The translations under genes were made by a program, and so were the position numbers. Under the pieces are notes generated by a model. The model ran no database searches. It was not told the DNA's origin and saw only the letters and a list, made by a program, of their open reading frames with translations. A stretch of DNA of 12,109 nt from Anaerolineales bacterium (lineage in GTDB: Bacteria; Chloroflexota; Anaerolineae; Anaerolineales; Villigracilaceae), in assembly GCA_025938055.1 (NCBI GenBank), contig JAICQC010000095.1:1-12109 (forward strand), given 5' to 3'. The first letter of the stretch is position 1; every line of letters begins with the position of its first letter. Positions 1 through 6,182 of the stretch are shown piece by piece.

Positions 1-210
1 GAGCAGGTGGTCATCTGGTCGCTGCTGGTCGAGCCGCAGGCGCGCGGCCATGAGTTGGGCACAGACCTGCTCAAAAGCCTGACTGCAAGCCGCGGTGCCA
101 GGACCTGGCATGTACCCGCGATCTTCCCGGATGAGTTCCATAAGGTATTCGAAAGAGCAGGTTTCGAAAAGGAAAAGCTCTCGCAGTGGCAGATGAAGTT
201 AAGTTTGTAA
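1..210 (+). CDS. GNAT-like N-acetyltransferase, C-terminal fragment
   Basis: The frame is open from the first base and ends at TAA 208-210, so only the last 69 or so residues are present and the true start lies outside the window. The fragment has two marks of the GNAT fold. One is an acetyl-CoA binding loop of the R-G-x-x-L-G type (ARGHELGTDLLKSL) followed by a helix. The other is the typical late segment with F-x-x-A-G-F followed by a final strand (residues VFERAGFEKEKLS, then QMKLSL). GNAT enzymes transfer an acetyl group from acetyl-CoA to an amine; the substrate cannot be read from this piece. The gene is followed by a 146-nt gap before the sensor kinase, which has its own -10 element, so the two are probably not one transcription unit. 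An internal GTG at position 7 is not a credible start. Assignment rests on motif resemblance only. Confidence 0.6.
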   Translation, partial: EQVVIWSLLVEPQARGHELGTDLLKSLTASRGARTWHVPAIFPDEFHKVFERAGFEKEKLSQWQMKLSL

Positions 211-258
211 CCAGCACCTGCCTGAGGCGAGAAGCCTGATCTGCACAACGGACTCATT

Positions 259-286
259 GACTGGCTCCGCCTGGTCGGGTTTTGTT
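259..286 (+). terminator. possible weak terminator after the acetyltransferase
   Basis: GACTGG (259-264) can pair with CTGGTC (271-276) around a six-base loop, with two G-T wobble pairs. It is followed by GGGTTTTGTTATC and a further T-rich stretch to about 300. The stem is short and partly wobble-paired, so this is only a candidate end for the upstream transcript. Confidence 0.3.
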
Positions 287-322
287 ATCTTTTTGTTTTA
301 TTCATACTGTTGAAATCGAGGC

Positions 323-328
323 TATAAT
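323..328 (+). promoter_or_regulatory. candidate -10 element of the sensor kinase gene
   Basis: A perfect TATAAT lies 28 bases before the ATG at 357, which would put the transcript start near 335 and leave a leader of about 20 nt containing the ribosome site GAGGAAG (344-350). No convincing -35 hexamer stands 16-18 bp upstream (ATTCAT at best). The element runs on as TATAATCTC, the same nine bases as at the E1 promoter. Confidence 0.5.
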
Positions 329-356
329 CTCTTGACTCCCTCCGAGGAAGCACCTC

Positions 357-3300
357 ATGTCGTTTCCACCCAATCCATCTTCCAATCGTAAAACCATCGG
401 TGTGTTTGCATCACAGGTAGGGCGCGCCTGGGGCGCCGATTTCATTGCAGGTATCCATGCGGCTGCCGAACAGCATGACGTGAATCTCGTCCATTTCATC
501 GGAGGCAAGCTCACGCCTATCACGACGGATGATAAGGACCAGATTTCCTTTGGGCTGTACGATCTTGCCAAGCCGGGACAGCTGGATGGCTTATTGCTGA
601 CAGCCGACGTGGCTCACGGTGCGAGCCCAAAGGACCTGAAGACATTTTCAGATTACTACGGTTCCCTGCCCATCGTTACGCAGTCGGTGGAGATGGACGG
701 CGCTTCGATGTTCATCGCGAACAATGCGGAGGGCATGCGCGCCGCGGTCCGCCATCTGATCCAGGACCATGGTTACAAGCGCATCGCTTTTATCCGCGGC
801 ATTCCGGGGCAGGTCGATGCCGAGCAGCGTTTTCAGGCATATCAGGATGAACTGAAAGCGCATGGCTTGCGCTTTGACGAAGATCTGGTTGTGGACGGTG
901 ACCACACACCTGAGAGTGGAAGGACTGCCGTTCGCGTTTTGCTGGATGAACGCAGACTGCGCTTTCAGGCGCTCGTCGCCTCGAATGACAGTATGGCGTT
1001 TGGCGCGCTGGAGGCGCTGCAGCAGCGCGGCGTGCGCGTGCCTGACGACGTGGCGGTGACCGGCTTCGATGATCTGCGCGAGGCACAGGCAACCGGCGTC
1101 CCTCTAACGACCGTTAGGCAATCGTTCTTTACCGCGGGCAGACACGCGATGGAGGCGTTATTGAAGCGCATCAACGGGGAGGAAGTTCCGCGTGTCACCG
1201 TGACTCCCACACAACTGCTGATTCGCTGGTCTTGCGGCTGCCTGCCTGAAAACGTACGCCAGGCAGCTGTGGCGCCGCGTGATGTGGCAAAGACCGGCAG
1301 GCTGGAAAACAAGCGCGAGGCGGCGCTGCGTGCTTTGCTCAATTCCGCTGGCGTTACCGACCAGGATCCGGCGCTGTCGCAGTTCAAGGATGCCTTTGGC
1401 CGTACCTGGGATGGCTTCCTGTTAACACTGCATAGCAAATCATCCAGCGATGATTTCCTAAAAACCATCAATGCCATGATCGAGCTCATGCAAAAGCATG
1501 GACTTATCCCTTCTGTCTGGCATAATGTCATCTCCATGATGCGCCGTTACGCGCTGGGCGGGATCACCAGTCATACCACTATGCTGCTGGCAGAGAACCT
1601 CTTCCAGCAGGCGCGTCTGCTGGCGGGCGAGCTTTCACAGCGTTCGCAGGCGTACCGCCGGCTCGTGCTGGAACAGCAGGAGAATCTGCTGCATGGCTTC
1701 AGTTTTTCCATGGCGCCAGCCATGAGCATGGACGAGATCGGTGGCGCCATTTCGGAGCACTTCCCCGCCATGGGCATCGAGCGCTGGTACGTGATGTTCT
1801 ACAACGACGTAACCGCGCCGCAGTCCATCTTTACACCCGTCCCCGAGAAATACAACCTGTTATTCCAATACGAGGGCTCTCACTTCGAGATCCCACAAAA
1901 GCGGACCGCCATTGGGACCGGGCAGCTCGTCCCGCGCGGCAAGACACCTGCAGACTATCGTTATACGGCTGTGGTGATGCCTCTTTCGCTGGCGCGCAAC
2001 CGCTTCGGTTTCATGTGGGTGGAAATGGGACCACGCGACTGGGAAGTATACGTCCGCATACGCAACCTAGTGAGCAGCGCTTTATTGCGGGTAATGCTTG
2101 TCCAGCAAAAGGAAAAGGCGCAGCAAGAAGTGGAACGCCTGCTGGGCGAGGCGCGTGAACGAACCACTGAACTGGGAATTGCCAAGGAATTCGCAGAACG
2201 GACCGCCGCGGAGAATGCGAAACTTTATTCCAGCGAACAGACCCGGCGGCAGATCGCGGAGGCCCTCACCAGATCTGCACGCCAGCTCTCCTCACTGGGA
2301 ACCGTGACCGATGTCCCGCAGCAGATCGTGAAGCAATTATCCATGCTGATCCCCAGCGATCGCTGCACTCTTTTTATGGAGGATATCAATGGGATTCCGC
2401 GCCTGAGAGCACACGCAGGTCTCCCGTCCGGCGCGCCGGTGGAAAACCTGGCGTACACGGTGCGCGGCACAAATGTGTACCATACAATTGCACGCCAGTC
2501 TGAACCGCTCGTGATCGGCGACGTGAAAAACATGCAGAGCTGGAAACAACCGGAATGGTTGCCGGAAGACCATTCCTGGCTCGGCATACCGCTTTATTCA
2601 AAGGATAAGGTGATGGGCATGCTCACGCTCAGCCGGAGCGCGCCCGCCGCCTTTAATCAGGACGACGTCTTACTCGCGAACACCTTTGCCATACAGGCAT
2701 CGATCGCGCTGGAGAACGCCCGTCTCTACGACGACCTGAACCGCTTCACCCAGATGATGGAGCGCATGGTGGAGCAGCGTGTGGATGAACTGAACAGTGC
2801 CTACCAGACACTCGCAAAACTTGACAAGAACAAAAGCGATTTCATTCAGGTTGCCGCGCATGAGTTGCGCACACCACTGACCGTGATCAAAGGCTACATG
2901 GGCATGATCAAGACTGCACCCGGCGTACAGAATGATCCATCTCTTTCGCAGGTCATGGATGGCGTCCTGCAAGGCACCAACCGCCTACACCAGATCGTCA
3001 ACAGCATGCTGGATGTCGCCCGCCTCGAAAATCAGGTCCTGACCCCTCATCTCGAAAGTGTGGCTCTGGGTCCGATCCTGCGGCTGATCCGAAAGGATTA
3101 TGGGGAGGATCTGCAGGCGCGTCAATTAAACCTAGAGCTGGGTTCCGGTATTAATTCCGCGCCGCCCGTCCTGGCAGATCCGGAGCTGTTGAAAAAGGCA
3201 TTCGATAACGTCGTCGTCAACTCGATCAAATTCACGCCGGATGGAGGCTCGATCTTTATCGATGCTCATCCTGTCCAGGTGGATGGACGCGGCGAATTCT

Positions 3301-3566
3301 GCGAGATCCGCATTCGTGATACAGGCATCGGCATTGACCCCGCCAATCACACAATTATTTTTGAAAAGCTTTATCAACTGGGAAAAGTGGAACTGCACTC
3401 CTCGGGCCGCACCAAATTCAAAGGTGGCGGACCGGGTCTCGGGCTGGCGATTGCGGCGGGCATTGTCAAATCGCATAGAGGCAAGATCTGGGTCGAGAGC
3501 CCGGGCTATGATGAGCAGAAACTGCCGGGCAGTACATTTGTCATCCAGATCCCGGTGGCAAATTAA
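357..3566 (+). CDS. cytoplasmic sensor histidine kinase with LacI-type ligand-binding domain and GAF domains
   Basis: The predicted role is sensing a small molecule with a LacI/periplasmic-binding-like domain and passing the signal to a histidine kinase core. Residues about 12-295 match the effector domain of LacI regulators: GYKRIAFIRG (139-148), ASNDSMAFGALEAL (208-221), VPDDVAVTGFDDL (228-240), PLTTVRQ (249-255) and a closing SCGC (292-295). No helix-turn-helix precedes it, so DNA binding is not expected. Residues 300-445 are helical and unassigned, about 450-580 look like a degenerate GAF domain, 580-635 is a charged coiled coil, and 640-790 is a GAF domain. HisKA follows with the H-box AAHELRTP (phosphoacceptor His835), then an N-box with Asn951 and Asn955, a DTGIGID box from Asp988, and the G2 box GGGPGLGLA (1023-1031). 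No signal peptide or membrane segment is visible. The ATG at 357 has GAGGAAG six bases upstream. No response regulator gene lies in the window, so the partner is unknown. The ligand cannot be predicted; sugars are usual for the sensor family. Confidence 0.9.
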   Translation: MSFPPNPSSNRKTIGVFASQVGRAWGADFIAGIHAAAEQHDVNLVHFIGGKLTPITTDDKDQISFGLYDLAKPGQLDGLLLTADVAHGASPKDLKTFSDYYGSLPIVTQSVEMDGASMFIANNAEGMRAAVRHLIQDHGYKRIAFIRGIPGQVDAEQRFQAYQDELKAHGLRFDEDLVVDGDHTPESGRTAVRVLLDERRLRFQALVASNDSMAFGALEALQQRGVRVPDDVAVTGFDDLREAQATGVPLTTVRQSFFTAGRHAMEALLKRINGEEVPRVTVTPTQLLIRWSCGCLPENVRQAAVAPRDVAKTGRLENKREAALRALLNSAGVTDQDPALSQFKDAFGRTWDGFLLTLHSKSSSDDFLKTINAMIELMQKHGLIPSVWHNVISMMRRYALGGITSHTTMLLAENLFQQARLLAGELSQRSQAYRRLVLEQQENLLHGFSFSMAPAMSMDEIGGAISEHFPAMGIERWYVMFYNDVTAPQSIFTPVPEKYNLLFQYEGSHFEIPQKRTAIGTGQLVPRGKTPADYRYTAVVMPLSLARNRFGFMWVEMGPRDWEVYVRIRNLVSSALLRVMLVQQKEKAQQEVERLLGEARERTTELGIAKEFAERTAAENAKLYSSEQTRRQIAEALTRSARQLSSLGTVTDVPQQIVKQLSMLIPSDRCTLFMEDINGIPRLRAHAGLPSGAPVENLAYTVRGTNVYHTIARQSEPLVIGDVKNMQSWKQPEWLPEDHSWLGIPLYSKDKVMGMLTLSRSAPAAFNQDDVLLANTFAIQASIALENARLYDDLNRFTQMMERMVEQRVDELNSAYQTLAKLDKNKSDFIQVAAHELRTPLTVIKGYMGMIKTAPGVQNDPSLSQVMDGVLQGTNRLHQIVNSMLDVARLENQVLTPHLESVALGPILRLIRKDYGEDLQARQLNLELGSGINSAPPVLADPELLKKAFDNVVVNSIKFTPDGGSIFIDAHPVQVDGRGEFCEIRIRDTGIGIDPANHTIIFEKLYQLGKVELHSSGRTKFKGGGPGLGLAIAAGIVKSHRGKIWVESPGYDEQKLPGSTFVIQIPVAN

Positions 3567-3614
3567 AACAAAACATCCGAAGCGCCAACGAACGGCGGCT
3601 TCGGATGTTTTGTT
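3567..3614. terminator. perfect 17-bp inverted repeat, bidirectional terminator
   Basis: AACAAAACATCCGAAGC (3567-3583) is exactly complementary to 3598-3614, with a 14-base loop. The left arm starts on the first base after the kinase stop codon, and the right arm ends 10 bases before the stop of the opposite-strand membrane gene. The outer stem is A/T rich, giving a T-rich 3' side on both strands (TGTTTTGTT on +; TGTTTTGTTTTAATTT on -). It most likely ends both convergent transcripts. Confidence 0.85.
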
Positions 3615-3624
3615 CCACCGTTTC

Positions 3625-4335
3625 TCACTCCTCCGTCGCGCGGATAACCCGGCTGTTCCTGTCGAAATAATTGGTGAGCCGTTTGCGCACCGGCGCGAGC
3701 AAGCCAATATGCGCCAGCATGAGATATCCGAAACCTCCCATCGCAAGAAAGAACAACAGGTCTTTCCATAAGTAGGTTGGGTTTGCCTCGGTGAAGACGT
3801 AGCGGAAGACGATCAGCCCCAACTGGATCATGCTGATGACCAGCAGTGGGATCGAAAGCGGCCGTAGGTCATGGTCCTCAACGATCAAATGCAGCCCGAC
3901 CATGGCACCCAGCCCGGCAGCCACAATGATTAGATATGCAAAGTAATGCGGCAGGTCGTATACCTGATCGTATAATCTCTGCAGGATCAGTACATACAAA
4001 GCACATACCCCGATCAGGCAGCCCCATATCAGGTAACTGATAATAAACGGCAGGACCAGGTTTCCGTAGACGCGTATCGCGACCATGGCGGTTAACCACC
4101 CAACGAGATATGCCAGCCCCACCACAAACGCCTTTGTGGGCAGGGTGAGAAGTGAATTCATGAGTCCCTCCCCAAAGATATCCAGCACGAGCTTTGCGCC
4201 GCCGATCAGGGCAAAGCCCAGCGCGCCCATACTCGCCATGAGCATTAGAATGCTCAACATGCCCCGTTGGGACAATTTAGTGCCGCGTAACAGCGAAGAT
4301 GGTCCCCGCGGTGCGGAGTTTGGAGAACGACTCAT
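3625..4335 (-). CDS. six-helix integral membrane protein of unknown function
   Basis: I do not recognise a family for this 236-residue protein. It has a polar, Ser/Arg/Pro-rich N-terminus of about 25 residues, then roughly six hydrophobic segments (about 26-48, 66-88, 91-118, 131-152, 160-180 and 190-214), and ends in a basic tail (APVRKRLTNYF and onward) that is probably cytoplasmic. There is no cleavable signal peptide, obvious ligand motif or metal site. The start ATG (4333-4335) is supported by AGGAGG four bases upstream (4340-4345 on the opposite strand). The gene converges on the sensor kinase and shares its terminator. It lies 237 nt downstream of the E3 gene on the same strand, but a hairpin terminator and its own -10 element lie between them, so it is probably transcribed alone. 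Confidence 0.8.
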   Translation of the reverse strand: MSRSPNSAPRGPSSLLRGTKLSQRGMLSILMLMASMGALGFALIGGAKLVLDIFGEGLMNSLLTLPTKAFVVGLAYLVGWLTAMVAIRVYGNLVLPFIISYLIWGCLIGVCALYVLILQRLYDQVYDLPHYFAYLIIVAAGLGAMVGLHLIVEDHDLRPLSIPLLVISMIQLGLIVFRYVFTEANPTYLWKDLLFFLAMGGFGYLMLAHIGLLAPVRKRLTNYFDRNSRVIRATEE

Positions 4336-4406
4336 CAGGCCTCCTGCCCAATTGTGATGAACAGCACTTTCGGGAACAGTTCATAAATTAAAATGATTTT
4401 GATATT

Positions 4407-4412
4407 ATTATA
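4407..4412 (-). promoter_or_regulatory. candidate -10 element of the membrane protein gene
   Basis: Read on the minus strand this is TATAAT preceded by GGG, about 70 bases before the ATG at 4335, within an AT-rich block (about 4380-4412). No good -35 is seen at normal spacing. Confidence 0.4.
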
Positions 4413-4520
4413 CCCATAAGACTGACTTCAGCCGCCTGGAGTTCCCCCTATAGGATCTGGGATCAAGACCCGCGGTTTCCCCGACGAAAAAGACCTCGCC
4501 GCGAACTCAACATAACAAAC

Positions 4521-4543
4521 CAGCCCCGCAAATTGCGGGGCTG
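4521..4543 (-). terminator. GC-rich hairpin terminator downstream of E3
   Basis: CAGCCCCGCAA (4521-4531) and TTGCGGGGCTG (4533-4543) are perfectly complementary around a single central base, so the practical stem is about nine pairs with a small loop. It lies 29 bases beyond the E3 stop codon. On the minus strand it is followed by GTTTGTTATG, and on the plus strand by ACTTTTCTC, so it could work in either direction. Its expected use is to end the E3 transcript. Confidence 0.65.
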
Positions 4544-4572
4544 ACTTTTCTCTGAGCAGTCTTTTCTTGAAA

Positions 4573-5973
4573 CTAAATATGTATCGCATGCCCTTCCGCA
4601 GCATGCGCGGCTTCCATCAGCACTTCGCTCAAGGAGGGATGAGCATGCACATTCCGGGCGATCTCATTCGGAGTAAGTTCCATTAAATGTGCAAGAGTCA
4701 GTTCGGGCAGCAGTTCGGTTACTTCGGGACCGATCATGTGCGCGCCCAGAATCTCGCCGTACTTTTCATCCGTGATGATCTTTACCCAGCCAGCATAATC
4801 ACCGAGGCCCAGCGCTTTGCCATTCGCCTGGAATGGAAAACGCCCGACCTTGATGGTGTGACCGCGCTCCTTCGCCTGCGCCTCGGTCAGCCCGAACGAG
4901 GCAACCTGCGGATGCGAGTACGTGGCACGCGGCATCATCTCATAATCCAGAGTGACCGTTTCGGCTCCGGCAATATTCTCCGCCGCGACGATGCCCATGG
5001 CGGAGCCGACGTGCGCCAGCATCAACTTCCCGGTCAGGTCGCCAATCGCATAGATGCTTGGCACGCTGGTCTGCATCTTCTCGTTGATCTCGACAAAGCC
5101 GCGCTCATTCAGCTTGACACCAGCCTCTTCAAATCCCAGTCCCTTGGAGTTGGGACGGAACCCGATCGCAACCAGTGCCTGCTCGGCTTCGAGAGTTGTT
5201 TCCTTGCCCTCCACCGACACCTTCACCCTGACACCCCCGCTCGTTGCTTCGACCGATTCGACTTTATTCCCAACCAGACATTTGATTCCGCGCTTCTCGA
5301 ATTCCTTCTTGAGTTCTTTCGAGACCTCCTCATCCTCCAGGGGGACAAGACGCGGCAGCATCTCAACGATTGTGACTTCCACTCCGTACGAGTTCCAGAC
5401 TGTGGAGAACTCCACACCGATCGCGCCGGAGCCAATGACGATCACAGACTTCGGTAATTTCTCCTGCAGGATCGCTTCGAGGTAGGTAACAACCTTTTTG
5501 CCATCCACTTTCCACGCGCCCGGGACTGCTGCGCTTGCACCCGTCGCCAGGATGATATTCTTGGCGGTTAAGTCTGTCGTCTTGCCATCCTTGTCTTTAA
5601 CGGTAACCGTGGTCGCGCTGGTCAGCTGTGCGTCTCCCATAAAGACCGCGATATTATTCTTTCGCATCAGAAACCCGACACCTTTGACCAGGCGGTCCGA
5701 GTTCTGCCGCGAACGTTTGACGGCGACGCCATAATCCAGCTTGAGATTCTCGAATGAAAAACCAAAATCCTTGCCGCGTTCACGGAGCGTGTGTGCAATT
5801 TCAGCATTTTTCAATAACGACTTCGAAGGGATGCAGCCCACGTTGAGACAAACACCGCCAAGCCATTGTTTGTCAACCACTGCAACCTTCTGCTTCAGTT
5901 GTGCCGCCCGGATCGCCGCGACATATCCCGCAGGTCCCGCACCGATCACAACCACATCGAAATTTTCAGCCAT
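4573..5973 (-). CDS. lpdA: dihydrolipoyl dehydrogenase (E3)
   Basis: This flavoprotein reoxidises the dihydrolipoyl group on E2 and passes the electrons through FAD to NAD+, acting in the cytoplasm as the E3 subunit of 2-oxo acid dehydrogenase or glycine cleavage complexes. The 466 residues match the usual family length. Visible motifs in order are the FAD-binding GAGPAG (11-16), the redox disulfide GGVCLNVGCIPSK with Cys42 and Cys47, ATGASAAVPG (about 143-152), the NAD-binding GSGAIG (181-186), the second FAD motif YAIGD, and the C-terminal HAHPSLSE with catalytic His445 and Glu450. I chose the ATG at 5973 because GGAG lies six bases upstream of it and the FAD motif then starts at the normal distance. 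The same frame stays open up to 6042, but neither upstream ATG (5985 or 6042) has a ribosome site. E1 and E2 genes occur 2.2 kb away on the same strand, so this is probably their partner. Confidence 0.96.
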   Translation of the reverse strand: MAENFDVVVIGAGPAGYVAAIRAAQLKQKVAVVDKQWLGGVCLNVGCIPSKSLLKNAEIAHTLRERGKDFGFSFENLKLDYGVAVKRSRQNSDRLVKGVGFLMRKNNIAVFMGDAQLTSATTVTVKDKDGKTTDLTAKNIILATGASAAVPGAWKVDGKKVVTYLEAILQEKLPKSVIVIGSGAIGVEFSTVWNSYGVEVTIVEMLPRLVPLEDEEVSKELKKEFEKRGIKCLVGNKVESVEATSGGVRVKVSVEGKETTLEAEQALVAIGFRPNSKGLGFEEAGVKLNERGFVEINEKMQTSVPSIYAIGDLTGKLMLAHVGSAMGIVAAENIAGAETVTLDYEMMPRATYSHPQVASFGLTEAQAKERGHTIKVGRFPFQANGKALGLGDYAGWVKIITDEKYGEILGAHMIGPEVTELLPELTLAHLMELTPNEIARNVHAHPSLSEVLMEAAHAAEGHAIHI

Positions 5974-6001
5974 ATATTTCTCCATCCAAAAAGGGATCTT
6001 T

Positions 6002-6055
6002 AGAAGTTTTGCACTTCTTGGTACAGTCCTGCGCTCCATCAAGATGGAAGGACTG
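6002..6055 (-). promoter_or_regulatory. two hairpins in the E3 leader
   Basis: On the minus strand the first structure pairs CAGTCCT with AGGACTG (6049-6055 with 6024-6030). It has an inner stem TCCATC/GATGGA (6043-6048 with 6035-6040), a two-base loop and a GCGC bulge. A second stem AGAAGT/ACTTCT (6002-6007, 6013-6018) follows. The first would start at about the predicted transcript 5' end. The ribosome site region of E3 carries another GATGGA (5981-5986), which could pair with the same TCCATC and hide GGAG. A regulatory or stabilising role is inference. Confidence 0.4.
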
Positions 6056-6061
6056 TTTTTG

Positions 6062-6074
6062 ATTATAGTATAAT
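6062..6074. promoter_or_regulatory. symmetric dyad with back-to-back -10 hexamers
   Basis: ATTATAGTATAAT is a perfect 13-base dyad. It supplies TATAAT on the minus strand (6062-6067) for E3, with a transcript start near 6055, and TATAAT on the plus strand (6069-6074) facing the membrane gene at 6183. No consensus -35 stands at normal spacing on either side. The minus-strand use is the more credible. Confidence 0.45.
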
Positions 6075-6182
6075 TTTTTAAGTGCGATTCAGACCACTAC
6101 GAATCTGCTGCCCTTTGCCACTCCCATTATACTGAAAGACGGGCTCTATTTCTCGCAAGATTCAATTTCACATGTCTCAGCC

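Noticed and set aside
965..1537. 190-codon open frame on the - strand across the kinase sensor domain
   Set aside because: It lies opposite clear LacI-type motifs; composition is Ser/Arg/Thr-rich as expected of a shadow frame.
4687..5457. 256-codon open frame on the + strand across the E3 gene
   Set aside because: It is antisense to a gene with all the family motifs and its translation resembles no known protein; it reflects GC-biased codon use of E3.
5974..6042. N-terminal extension of E3 by 23 residues
   Set aside because: No ribosome site precedes those ATG codons, and the extension covers the predicted leader hairpins and the GGAG site of the internal start.
6024..6060. Plus-strand intrinsic terminator (hairpin followed by five T)
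   Set aside because: It has the right form, but no + strand gene ends here. On the minus strand it falls at the predicted 5' end of the E3 transcript, which explains it better.
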